Shown here one piece after another: positions 7,039-14,826 of a DNA stretch of 34,785 nt. The first letter of the stretch is position 1, and each line of letters opens with the position of its first letter. Source of the DNA: Akkermansia sp. (GTDB lineage: Bacteria > Verrucomicrobiota > Verrucomicrobiia > Verrucomicrobiales > Akkermansiaceae); NCBI GenBank assembly GCA_017546445.1, contig JAFYWX010000017.1, positions 1 through 34,785 on the forward strand, given 5' to 3'. Position numbers and translations under genes: made by a program. Under the pieces are notes generated by a model. The model was not told the origin of the DNA and ran no database searches. It saw only the letters and a program-made list of their open reading frames with translations.

Positions 7039-8151
7039 ATGTTGAAGAATCTCTTTATTCTGGCCGCAGTGGCCGCTCTGCCGCTGGCAGCCCAGTGCTG
7101 CCCCGGCTGCGGCAAGGCTGCACCGTCCAAGGTCGTTTCTCTGCCGCTGGCCGAGAGCCCGAAGATTTCTGACTCCGTGGGGCGTGCCGGTATGGTGGCC
7201 AGCGTGGTGAGAACCGCTGAGGGACCGCGTATTCTGGCTATTGGTGGTGCTAATTTCCCGAATGCCAAGCCGGGTGCCAAGACTCCGGCAGAGCGTGGTG
7301 CCAAGGTGTTCTACGATGAAATCCTGAGCATCAACCCGGCAGATGGCAGTTGCTCCGTACTGGCGAAGCTGCCGTACCCCATCGGTTATGCTGCGCACAC
7401 CACCCAGGGCTGCGGCATGGTGATTGCCGGTGGCTGCAATATGGAAGGCCACCTTGCCACCGTGACCCGCATCAAGGCCGATGGCTCCAGCGAGGCCCTG
7501 CCCGCACTGCCCACCACCATTGCCTACCCCGCCTTTGTGCAGGTGAAGGGCAAGCTGTATGTGTTCGGTGGACAGGAAAAGGCTGAATCGGTGACTTGCC
7601 TGAGCAGCAGCTACGTGCTTGATTTGCAGAATCCCGCTGCCGGCTGGCAGGAACTGGCTCCCATGCCGGGTGAAGGTCGCATGCTGGCTGCAGCCGGTGT
7701 GTGGAAGGACGGCAAGATTTACGTGACCGGCGGTTGCTCCCTGCATCCGGATGCCAAGGGCGCTGCAGAACGCACCTACCTGAAGAGTACCTGGTGCTAC
7801 GACCCCGCCACCAACTCCTGGACCCAGGCTGCCGATATGCCTGAGACCATCGTTGCCCCCGCAACCCCCATGCCCACCATGCGTGGCGGCATGCTGCTGC
7901 TCTGCGGTGACCCCGGCAATTTCTACCGCGCCAGCCTGGCCGGTAATGCCCCGGCTGACCATCCCGGCCAGAACACCACGGTGTACAGCTTCAACCCGGA
8001 AACGGGTGCCTGGACTGTGGCTGGCCAGAACAGCATCGGCATTGCCACGGCACCCGCAGTGAAGGTGATGGGCACTGTCTTCATCATCTCCGGCGAGACG
8101 CACCCCGGCGTGCGCACCCCCGTCATCTCTACCCTTAATCTCTCCAAATAA
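7039..8151 (+). CDS. NanM-like mutarotase (kelch propeller), exported form
   Basis: A 370-residue paralogue of the preceding gene. The N-terminus MLKNLFILAAVAALPLAAQC is a typical signal peptide, with cleavage probably after Ala18 or Gln19. The Cys at position 20 is not in a good lipobox (Gln at -1), so a soluble periplasmic protein is more likely than a lipoprotein. The mature part has GGANFP near 70-75, then blades with IAGGCNMEG, YVFGGQ and YVTGGC. It probably converts alpha-Neu5Ac to beta-Neu5Ac outside the cytoplasm, the classical NanM location. The start codon is preceded by no Shine-Dalgarno-like sequence. Expression is presumably from the promoter ahead of the first epimerase. Confidence 0.85.
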   Translation: MLKNLFILAAVAALPLAAQCCPGCGKAAPSKVVSLPLAESPKISDSVGRAGMVASVVRTAEGPRILAIGGANFPNAKPGAKTPAERGAKVFYDEILSINPADGSCSVLAKLPYPIGYAAHTTQGCGMVIAGGCNMEGHLATVTRIKADGSSEALPALPTTIAYPAFVQVKGKLYVFGGQEKAESVTCLSSSYVLDLQNPAAGWQELAPMPGEGRMLAAAGVWKDGKIYVTGGCSLHPDAKGAAERTYLKSTWCYDPATNSWTQAADMPETIVAPATPMPTMRGGMLLLCGDPGNFYRASLAGNAPADHPGQNTTVYSFNPETGAWTVAGQNSIGIATAPAVKVMGTVFIISGETHPGVRTPVISTLNLSK

Positions 8152-8172
8152 CAACGAAACAACAAACCATAT

Positions 8173-9573
8173 ATGACTGAACCCAATCCCGTATTGTCGT
8201 TCCTGGCCGATCTCACACCCTGGGTGGCCATCGTTATTGCCGTGCTGGCCATCATGGCCGCCAGCAAGAAGGGACTCAAGAAACCCTCCATCTCTCCGAA
8301 TGCACCTGTGACCAAGCCCGGCAAGTGGGCCTGGATTGCCGTGGCCGTGCTCTGGGTGGTGGTGATGCTGAACTACTTCGACCGCCAGCTGCTGGCTGTG
8401 CTCAATAAGTCCATGACTGAAGGTCCGGGCTGCATTGAGATGACCCAGGCTCAGTTCGGTATCGTGACCTCTGCCTTCCTCATTGTGTATGCTGCTCTGT
8501 CTCCCGTGGGTGGCTACCTGGCAGACCGCTTCAGCCGTTCCTTCATCATCATGTGCTCCCTGGTGGTGTGGTCTATCGTGACCTGGATGACCGGTAAGTC
8601 TGAGAGTTATGAAGAGCTTATCTTCTGGCGCGCCATGATGGGTGTGAGCGAGGCCTTCTACATCCCCGCTGCCCTGGCTCTTATCACCGACTACCATCGC
8701 GGCAACACCCGCTCGCTGGCCACTGGTCTGCACATGAGCGGTATCTATGCCGGTCAGGTGATGGCCGGTTACGGTGCCATGATGGCCGGCGACCCCTGCC
8801 AGATGGGCTGGCGCCTCACCTTCGAGATTTTCGGCTTCATCGGTGTGGCATATGGTCTTATCGTGCTCTTCTTTCTGCGTGACCCGAAGGCTGAGGAAGC
8901 CTCTGCTGTCGAGACTGCTAAGGAAGTTATCGTTGATGCCGTCGCTCCCAGCTTCACTCTGGGTCAGATGCTCAAGAGCATCTTCACCGGCCGCGGCATG
9001 TACCTGCTGCTGCTCATGATTTCCTTCGCCGGTTTCGCCAACTGGTTCCTGCTGGGCTGGTACCCGCGTCTGCTGCAGGATATGTTCCCCATCACCGAGG
9101 CTGAGGCCGGTCCCGCTGCCACGCAGTGGATTAACATCGCCAAGTACATCTCCGTGCTGGCCTGCGCCGTGATTGCCGACCGCTGGTACCTGCGCAACAA
9201 GAATGCCCGCGCCTATGTGCCCGGCATCGCCTTCTGCATTGCCGGTCCCTGCGTGCTGCTGGCCATGATGTTCGGTGAAGGCATCGGTCTGTATGCTGTG
9301 CTTGCCCTGGTTTCCATGCAGGGTGTGGCTCAGGGCTCCATGGATGCCACTCTCATGCCGGTGCTTCGCAATACCATCGACGAGCGCTTCGCCGCCACGG
9401 GCTACGGCCTGCTGAACCTCACCTCCGTGGGTGCCGGTGCTCTGGTATCCTGGCTGGGTGGCATGCTGAAGGACGCCGGTACTCCGCTCTCCGCTGTGCT
9501 GAGCCTTGCCGGTATCCTGATGGTGCTCTGCGGTATCATCCTCTTCTGCCTTCCCAAGAAGAATAATGCCTAA
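8173..9573 (+). CDS. MFS transporter, candidate sialic acid permease
   Basis: A 466-residue inner-membrane protein of the major facilitator superfamily, probably the anion:cation symporter type. It has one extra hydrophobic helix at the N-terminus (about 12-35, before a basic KKGLKKP stretch) and then the usual 12 helices. Family marks include NYFDRQLLAVLNKSM after helix 1, the loop 2-3 motif GGYLADRFSRS and a cytoplasmic linker about 235-260. It lies between an exported epimerase and an exported sialidase, so sialic acid is the obvious cargo, but the substrate is inferred from context only. The 21-bp gap before it is A-rich and has no Shine-Dalgarno sequence. Its stop overlaps the start of the sialidase gene by 8 bases. 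Confidence 0.88.
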   Translation: MTEPNPVLSFLADLTPWVAIVIAVLAIMAASKKGLKKPSISPNAPVTKPGKWAWIAVAVLWVVVMLNYFDRQLLAVLNKSMTEGPGCIEMTQAQFGIVTSAFLIVYAALSPVGGYLADRFSRSFIIMCSLVVWSIVTWMTGKSESYEELIFWRAMMGVSEAFYIPAALALITDYHRGNTRSLATGLHMSGIYAGQVMAGYGAMMAGDPCQMGWRLTFEIFGFIGVAYGLIVLFFLRDPKAEEASAVETAKEVIVDAVAPSFTLGQMLKSIFTGRGMYLLLLMISFAGFANWFLLGWYPRLLQDMFPITEAEAGPAATQWINIAKYISVLACAVIADRWYLRNKNARAYVPGIAFCIAGPCVLLAMMFGEGIGLYAVLALVSMQGVAQGSMDATLMPVLRNTIDERFAATGYGLLNLTSVGAGALVSWLGGMLKDAGTPLSAVLSLAGILMVLCGIILFCLPKKNNA

Positions 9574-10867
9574 GACGATGAAACTCTCATCTCTTATACT
9601 GTGTGCCGCTACCATGCTGGTAGCGGCACCGGTTTCTTTTGCTCCCGCCTTTGCCCAGGATGAACCGGTTGAGGACCATCCGGTGAAGAAGAAGGGAAAG
9701 AAGAAAAAGAAGGGTCAGGAATCTCAGCTGGCAGGTAAACCTGCTACAGCAGCCGAGCTGGCTGCGCTGGATAGCGAGCCGTATGGCCGTGCGGTAGATG
9801 TTTTTGTGGCGGGAGAGGGCAATCCCTACGCCAGCATCCGCATACCGGATATCATCAATGCCAACGGTATGCTGGTAGCCATGGCCGAGGGGCGCTACCA
9901 GGACACTGACCAGGGGCAGAATGACCTGATTGTCTCCACTAGCCGGAATGGCGGCAAGACCTGGAGCAAGCCGGTAGTGGCCGCCGTCTCCAAGGGGGCT
10001 ACATTCAATAATCCCTGCCTGATTTATGACCAGGCCAGCAAGCAGATTGTGCTGTTTTTTCAGCGGTATCCGCAGGGAATCAAGGAACGTACGCCTGATA
10101 TCCCCACCGGCTGGAAGGATGACCGCTGCATCCGCAACTTTGTCTGCTTCTCCCGGAACGGTAAGAAATGGAGCACGCCCAAGGACGTGACCCAGTTCAC
10201 CAAGAATGAGGGCGTGACCATCACCTGCAGTGGCCCGAACCCCGGTGTGCAGATTACCCGAGGCAAATACAAGGGCCGCATCGTGGTGCCGCTGAATGAG
10301 GGGCCTTTCGGTAACTGGACGCTTGCAGCCGCCTATTCTGATAATGGTGGCAAGACCTGGAAAATCGGCAAAAAGTCTGATGCCGGTCGCGGTATCAATG
10401 AAGTTTCCATTGTGGAAACGACCGATGGTGGCCTGTTTGTGGTATCCCGTGCCTGGGGTGGCGGCCTGCGCAAGGTGGCCTATTCCGAGGACGGCGGCGA
10501 GAGCTGGGGACCGGTGAATGACCACCCCGAGCTGACCAGCCCGAATTGCCAGAATGGTCTGACCCGTTATTCCCACGAGGATGATGCCTCGCTGGGCGGG
10601 CGTGGCCGCATTCTGTTCTCCTCGCCCACGACAGGCAGCCGTACCAACGGTATTATCAAGATGAGCTATGATGATGGCAAAACCTGGCCTGTGGAAAAGC
10701 GCGTGGGCGATGGCCCCTTCGCCTACTCCGTGCTTTGCCCGGTGAAGCCGGGTGTGGCTGGCATTCTGTATGAGGTGAATGGGCACCCCATCAAGCATAT
10801 CCGCTTTGCTCCGTTCAGTATCTCCTGGCTGACGGATGGCGAGGATACGGGTATGAAGAAGGATTAA
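9566..10867 (+). CDS. Exported sialidase (neuraminidase, GH33-type)
   Basis: Cleaves terminal sialic acid from glycans such as mucin. The 433-residue precursor has a signal peptide (cleavage likely after AFA, residue 30), then a very basic linker (41-50, mostly Lys). The six-blade sialidase propeller follows: the RIP motif at 92-94 carries the first carboxylate-binding arginine, and Asp-boxes lie at 126-133 (SRNGGKTW), 196-202 (degenerate, SRNGKKW), 258-265 (SDNGGKTW), 307-314 (SEDGGESW) and 367-374 (SYDDGKTW). The start could be the first ATG (9566, overlapping the transporter stop) or the Met at 9578; both leave a good signal peptide. No anchor or carbohydrate-binding module is visible. The gene ends the sialic-acid cluster and is followed by a strong hairpin. 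Confidence 0.92.
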   Translation: MPKTMKLSSLILCAATMLVAAPVSFAPAFAQDEPVEDHPVKKKGKKKKKGQESQLAGKPATAAELAALDSEPYGRAVDVFVAGEGNPYASIRIPDIINANGMLVAMAEGRYQDTDQGQNDLIVSTSRNGGKTWSKPVVAAVSKGATFNNPCLIYDQASKQIVLFFQRYPQGIKERTPDIPTGWKDDRCIRNFVCFSRNGKKWSTPKDVTQFTKNEGVTITCSGPNPGVQITRGKYKGRIVVPLNEGPFGNWTLAAAYSDNGGKTWKIGKKSDAGRGINEVSIVETTDGGLFVVSRAWGGGLRKVAYSEDGGESWGPVNDHPELTSPNCQNGLTRYSHEDDASLGGRGRILFSSPTTGSRTNGIIKMSYDDGKTWPVEKRVGDGPFAYSVLCPVKPGVAGILYEVNGHPIKHIRFAPFSISWLTDGEDTGMKKD

Positions 10868-10886
10868 GGACTAATTCAAATACAGT

Positions 10887-10922
10887 CGAGGGCCCGGGTG
10901 GCGAAGCTCACCCGGGCCCTCG
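10887..10922. terminator. Strong hairpin between convergent genes, probable bidirectional terminator
   Basis: Perfect 14-bp inverted repeat CGAGGGCCCGGGTG (10887-10900) and CACCCGGGCCCTCG (10909-10922) around an 8-nt loop. It sits between the ends of the sialidase gene (plus) and the 10943 gene (minus). Neither strand has a proper T-tract after the stem, so termination is inferred from position and stability. Confidence 0.7.
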
Positions 10923-10942
10923 TGGAATTTAATTCTTGCGGT

Positions 10943-11737
10943 TTATTGCCACTTGCCCTTGCGGAAACAGGTAATGCTGACGCCAGCCAGCAGTACCAGG
11001 AAGCCGATGCAGGTGAATACCCACTCGCTGGGGGAGAGCCATTCGCCACGGGACTTCAGGAATTTGTACTCCGCCTTTCTTGCCTGTGCTGCGGCACCGC
11101 TGGACACTTCGGCAGTGATGGTGCTTACCTTCGGATTCACGGAGATGATTTTGACCAGGTTCAGATTGGCAGCAATGGAGGAGAAATCCTTGTTCTCGGC
11201 AGAGGCCAGGAGCGGAAGATTGATGATGAGGTCGCCATTGGTATCATAGCCCATGATGCCGCCGATGCCATTCCAGCCGGAGCCGCAGCAGCCGGAGGCC
11301 ACCACGGTGAAAGTGATGTAGGCCGAGCCATTGCGGCTGATGGCGGAGGGCAGGTTGGCCAGCTTACCGTAAGAAACCGTCTCGCCCCAGGGCTGTCCGT
11401 GCCAGTTGCCGGTGATGCCTTCGGGGGTGGCCATGAGGCCCAGCTCATGGTCGCTGCTGAAGGTGAGCAGCTTGGTGGGCTCCGTCACCTTTGCTGCGGC
11501 AGAGAGGTCAACCGTCATCGCCACTGCTGTGGTGGCAGCCTTAGCCTTGCGGAAGTGTGAAATGTTGTAAATGGAATGGCGGGAGTAGAGCGCCCCATGT
11601 TCACCGGTAAGCGTGCCAGCGTCGCAGGTAACGGATTCGCGCACGTAATTGCCGGCAGGGTTGGTGAACAGGGCCGCAGCGTGCCCCGGCTGAAGAGACA
11701 GCAGCATTGCAGCCAGCAGGAAGAGGGATTTTTTCAT
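10943..11737 (-). CDS. Exported protein with C-terminal membrane anchor
   Basis: I do not recognise the family. The 264-residue protein has a signal peptide (MKKSLFLLAAMLLSLQPGHA, cleavage about residue 20), a mid-region rich in Ser, Thr, Ala and Gly that looks like a beta-sandwich (about 21-215), and a short charged segment KAEYKFLKSRGEW. A C-terminal hydrophobic helix (about 238-258) is followed by the basic tail FRKGKWQ. This hydrophobic-plus-basic ending is the architecture of sorting signals such as PEP-CTERM, but no PEP motif precedes the helix. A simple type I membrane anchor is therefore the safer reading. Four Cys are seen in the mature outer part (Cys38, and CC in SGCCGSG). The gene converges with the sialidase and has its own promoter. 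Confidence 0.75.
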   Translation of the reverse strand: MKKSLFLLAAMLLSLQPGHAAALFTNPAGNYVRESVTCDAGTLTGEHGALYSRHSIYNISHFRKAKAATTAVAMTVDLSAAAKVTEPTKLLTFSSDHELGLMATPEGITGNWHGQPWGETVSYGKLANLPSAISRNGSAYITFTVVASGCCGSGWNGIGGIMGYDTNGDLIINLPLLASAENKDFSSIAANLNLVKIISVNPKVSTITAEVSSGAAAQARKAEYKFLKSRGEWLSPSEWVFTCIGFLVLLAGVSITCFRKGKWQ

Positions 11738-11761
11738 GGTAATATCACTGAAGCTTCTATA

Positions 11762-11790
11762 ACTCTACCGCAAGGCTGGGGCTTTTGCAA
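11762..11790 (-). promoter_or_regulatory. Promoter of the anchored exported protein
   Basis: On the minus strand: TTGCAA (11790-11785), 17-bp spacer, TAGAGT (11767-11762), then 24 bp to the ATG. This is one of the few promoters here with a real leader (about 18 nt). The leader contains no Shine-Dalgarno-like sequence. Confidence 0.6.
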
Positions 11791-11911
11791 GAAAGATTTT
11801 AAAGTTTCGGATGGGTGAAAAAAAACGGGAGGCATAGCGGAAAGTATGCTGCCTGAGCATCCCGTAATGGGCGAAATCTTGTATTATTCCAGCAGATATG
11901 GGTGAAACTCC

Positions 11912-11940
11912 TTGACCTTTCGGAGAATAACCATTAAACT
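11912..11940 (+). promoter_or_regulatory. Promoter of the U32 gene, leaderless arrangement; fixes the start
   Basis: TTGACC (11912-11917), 17-bp spacer, TAAACT (11935-11940), then 7 bp to the ATG at 11948. An in-frame TTG at 11912 could be read as a start codon, but it is the first three bases of this -35 box. The true start is therefore 11948. Confidence 0.65.
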
Positions 11941-11947
11941 TTTGGGC

Positions 11948-13207
11948 ATGCAGGAGTTGGAAATCATGGCACCCGCCGGGTCGTTTGAGTCCCTGGCAGC
12001 AGCCTTGCGCGCTGGGGCGGATAGTGTGTATTTCGGTGTGGGAATGTACAACATGCGCGCTCGTTCCACGGTGAACTTCACCGTGGAGGATTTGCCGAAG
12101 GTAGCTCGCCTGTGCCATGCCTGTGGGGCAAAAGCCTACCTGACCTGCAATGTGATTATTTACGATGAGGAGATGGAAGGCATGCAGCAGCTGCTCCGCC
12201 AGGCAAAGGATGCCGGTGTGGATGCGGTGATAGCTGCAGACCTGGCCGTCATCTCCTATGCCCACAGCATCGGCCTGGAGGTTCATATCTCTGTGCAGGC
12301 AAACGTGTGCAATATGGGGGCTGTGCGTTTCTTTGCCGCCTATGCGGATGTGATGGTGCTGGCCCGCGAGCTGAAGCTGAGCCAGATTCGCCATATTATC
12401 GAGGGAATCAAGCGCGAGAATATCACCGGCCCCTCTGGTGAGCTGGTGCGTATTGAGGTGTTTGCTCATGGTGCTCTGTGCATCGGCATTTCCGGCAAGT
12501 GCGGCATGAGCCTGGCTGCCTACAATGCCAGCGCCAACCGTGGCCAGTGCTACCAGCTCTGCCGCCGTAAGTACCGCGTGACGGATACGGAGACCGGCTT
12601 CGAGATGGATATTGATAACCAGTACATCATGTCCCCCAAGGATATCTGCACCATCCGCGTGATTGATCAGCTGGTGGAGGCGGGGGTATCGGTGTTCAAG
12701 CTGGAAGGCCGTGGCCGCTCAGAGGCCTATGTTTCCACCGTAACCTCCGTGTACAAGGACGCCGTGCAGTGCTGCGCTGCCGGTGACTGGACCCCGGAGA
12801 AGGTGGCCGCCTGGGAGGAAGAACTGCTGCGTGTGTTTAACCGCCAGTTCTGGCATGGTGGCTATTACCTGGGCGAGGAATGGGAAACCTGGAGCGGTTG
12901 CTCCAACAGCCTGGCTCTGGAGCAGCGCCAGCATCTGGGGCGCGTGATGCGCTGGTATGCCAAGCCCGAGGTGGCGGAAATTCGTCTGGAAGCCGGGCCA
13001 GTGGCGCCCGGTGATAAGATTGAGATTACCGGTGTGACAACCGGCATTGTACGTGTCACCGTGCCGGAGGTGCGTTGCGATGATGAGAACGGCGTGACCC
13101 AGGTGGTGCCGGTGGCGCCCAAGGGAGCTACGGCTCTCATCTCTGTGCCCACCAAGGTGCGCCATGGCGATAAAGTTTATATTGTAACCCGTAGGAAACT
13201 CAAATAA
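11948..13207 (+). CDS. Peptidase U32 family protein (YegQ/TrhP-like)
   Basis: A 419-residue protein of the U32 family. Characterised bacterial relatives act in RNA or quinone hydroxylation (TrhP/YegQ in tRNA U34 hydroxylation, RlhA on 23S rRNA, UbiU/UbiV), and others are described as collagenases. The N-terminus LEIMAPAGSFESLAAALRAGAD is canonical. The family signature EVFAHGALCIGISGKCGMS lies at about 170-188 (numbered from Met at 11948). Four cysteines (about 178, 185, 201, 205) are spaced like the iron-sulfur ligands known from UbiU/UbiV. The C-terminal 100 residues form a beta domain as in TrhP. It is followed after 2 bp by hpt, so the two are co-transcribed. The exact substrate is not readable from sequence; tRNA hydroxylation is my preferred guess. 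Confidence 0.88.
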   Translation: MQELEIMAPAGSFESLAAALRAGADSVYFGVGMYNMRARSTVNFTVEDLPKVARLCHACGAKAYLTCNVIIYDEEMEGMQQLLRQAKDAGVDAVIAADLAVISYAHSIGLEVHISVQANVCNMGAVRFFAAYADVMVLARELKLSQIRHIIEGIKRENITGPSGELVRIEVFAHGALCIGISGKCGMSLAAYNASANRGQCYQLCRRKYRVTDTETGFEMDIDNQYIMSPKDICTIRVIDQLVEAGVSVFKLEGRGRSEAYVSTVTSVYKDAVQCCAAGDWTPEKVAAWEEELLRVFNRQFWHGGYYLGEEWETWSGCSNSLALEQRQHLGRVMRWYAKPEVAEIRLEAGPVAPGDKIEITGVTTGIVRVTVPEVRCDDENGVTQVVPVAPKGATALISVPTKVRHGDKVYIVTRRKLK

Positions 13208-13209
13208 TC

Positions 13210-13728
13210 ATGAAAATAGAACCTCTCTTCACAGCAGAGCAAATGGATGCCGCCTTGCGTGATATGGCGGCTAAACTGATTGAGCGATTCGGCGACGAGC
13301 GCCCGGTGAAGGTGCTTTCTCTGTTGAATGGAGCCCTCTGGTTTACGGCAGACCTGCTGCGTCTGCTGCCGGTGAACTTCATTCTGGAGACCGCTCGTGT
13401 TTCCAGCTATGGTGCCGCCCGCGAGACCAGCGGTACGGTGACCTGGAAAACGCCTGTACCCTATTGTGAGGATATGCGCGTGCTGGTGCTGGACGATGTG
13501 CTGGACAGCGGTGTGACGCTCAAGAATGTGAAGGCTGAGCTCCTTCGACTGGGCGCCGCAGAGGTGGTGACCGCCGTGGCTGTGGATAAGCCGGAGGGGC
13601 GTCGCGTGGAGTTTGAGGCTGATTATGTAGGCCTTGTGGCTCCTAACCTGTATCTTGTGGGCTACGGCATGGATGCCGACGGCACGCTGTACCGCAATTT
13701 GCCCTATGTGGGCGTTGTGCGCGATTAA
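13210..13728 (+). CDS. hpt: Hypoxanthine-guanine type phosphoribosyltransferase
   Basis: Purine salvage: transfers phosphoribose from PRPP to hypoxanthine and/or guanine to give IMP and GMP in the cytoplasm. The 172-residue protein has the type I PRTase fold with the PRPP-binding loop VLVLDDVLDSGVTL (91-104), an N-terminal catalytic-loop region SLLNGALWFTADLL and a flexible-loop region SSYGAARETSGTV (65-77). Near the C-terminus DKPEGRRVEFEADYVGL is the purine-contact region. Length fits Hpt (about 170-185). It starts 2 bp after the U32 gene and ends 6 bp from the stop of the convergent hydrolase gene. A perfect TTGATATCAA palindrome spans that gap. Confidence 0.9.
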   Translation: MKIEPLFTAEQMDAALRDMAAKLIERFGDERPVKVLSLLNGALWFTADLLRLLPVNFILETARVSSYGAARETSGTVTWKTPVPYCEDMRVLVLDDVLDSGVTLKNVKAELLRLGAAEVVTAVAVDKPEGRRVEFEADYVGLVAPNLYLVGYGMDADGTLYRNLPYVGVVRD

Positions 13729-13734
13729 TTGATA

Positions 13735-14826
13735 TCAATCATTCCGTTTTCCCCGCAGGGTCTGCCCGTTATCCGGTGCCAGGAACCGCTCTGCGGGGAT
13801 TTTGTTTTCCTGCAGGGCGCGGTGCAGGTCATCCAGCGTTTCCTGGTAACCCTCGTTGGCCAGTTGCCAGGTGCCGAAATGGCAGGCAATGGCCTGGCGG
13901 GGCTGCAGAATCTGGAAGGCTTCCACGGCCTCAGCGGGGGAGATGTGGCCGTTGCGAATCCAGTCCGGCTTGTAGGCGCCGATGGGGAGCAGGGCTACAT
14001 CCGGTGCGCCGAGGTGGGCGCGGATGTCAGCAAAGCAGTTGGACTTGGCGGAATCGCCCACGTAGTAGATGGATGGGCCCTCGGCAGACTTCAGGTAGAA
14101 CCCGCACCAGAGCGAGCGGTTGCGCGTGTAGGTCTTGCGGTATCGGTTGCTCCAGTGTCTGGCGGGGGTGAGGGTGATGCTCAGGTTGCCGTGCTGCACG
14201 CTCTCCCACCAGTCCGCCTCGATGACGTTTGCCTCCTCACCGCAGTGGTATTTCACCAGGTTTCCGAGCCCCAGGGGTACAATGAAGAGAGGATTGTGCT
14301 CCTCTTCCAGGCGTTTTACCGTGTCTGCGTCGAAATGGTCGTAGTGGTCATGGGAGAGCAGGCAGATATCAATTTTCGGCAGCTTCTCCCAGGCAATGCC
14401 TGCGGGGCGGCAGCGCCTGGGGCCGAATCCCTGCACCGGGCTGGTGTAGTCGCTCCACACCGGGTCAGTCAGGATGTTGAGCCCCGCCGTGCGGATGAGC
14501 ATAGTCGAGTGATTCACCATGGTGACCTCCCAATCCCGGCCATCCACCTGGCTGGCAAGCTCTGGCTGGTGGGGCAGGGTGCTCACCGTGGGGTAATCGC
14601 CCTTGGTGTGGCGTTCGCGGAGCCACTGGAGCAGGTTGCTGGTCCTGTACAGTGTGCTGGGCTCCGGGTTATAGAAGAAGGTGCCGTCGAAATGGTCTGT
14701 CACCGGCCCATCCCATTCGCCACCGCGGCAGAGCCAGCTGGGCATCAGGAAATCACCCGCCAGCAGCAGGGTTCCCAACCCGGCCAGCAGCGCAGAAACC
14801 AGAGCGCATGTTCTGCGGTGGCTCAT
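13735..14826 (-). CDS. Metallo-beta-lactamase-fold hydrolase, NAPE-PLD-like
   Basis: A 363-residue MBL-fold protein. An N-terminal hydrophobic segment (about 7-28) looks like a signal anchor, so it probably faces the periplasm. Zinc-binding SHDHYDHFD is at 158-166, preceded by the strand VNHSTMLIRTAGLNILTDPV typical of the beta-lactamase L family. Further metal ligands are likely in PARHWSNR, YYVGDSAKS and ACHFGTW. Relatives include bacterial YfhI/RomA-like proteins and N-acyl-phosphatidylethanolamine phospholipase D, so a phospholipid-type phosphodiester substrate is possible but not proven. It is the last gene of a four-gene minus-strand operon and overlaps the methyltransferase gene by ATGA. 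Confidence 0.85.
   Translation of the reverse strand: MSHRRTCALVSALLAGLGTLLLAGDFLMPSWLCRGGEWDGPVTDHFDGTFFYNPEPSTLYRTSNLLQWLRERHTKGDYPTVSTLPHQPELASQVDGRDWEVTMVNHSTMLIRTAGLNILTDPVWSDYTSPVQGFGPRRCRPAGIAWEKLPKIDICLLSHDHYDHFDADTVKRLEEEHNPLFIVPLGLGNLVKYHCGEEANVIEADWWESVQHGNLSITLTPARHWSNRYRKTYTRNRSLWCGFYLKSAEGPSIYYVGDSAKSNCFADIRAHLGAPDVALLPIGAYKPDWIRNGHISPAEAVEAFQILQPRQAIACHFGTWQLANEGYQETLDDLHRALQENKIPAERFLAPDNGQTLRGKRND

Noticed and set aside
7039..7100. Lipoprotein signal on the exported epimerase
   Set aside because: The Cys at position 20 is preceded by Gln at -1, which does not fit a lipobox.
6028..9615. Very long (about 1195-codon) minus-strand open frame rich in His, Gly and Ala
   Set aside because: It is antisense to three clear genes (two epimerases and the transporter). 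The composition is that of an antisense frame in GC-rich codons; no domain is seen.
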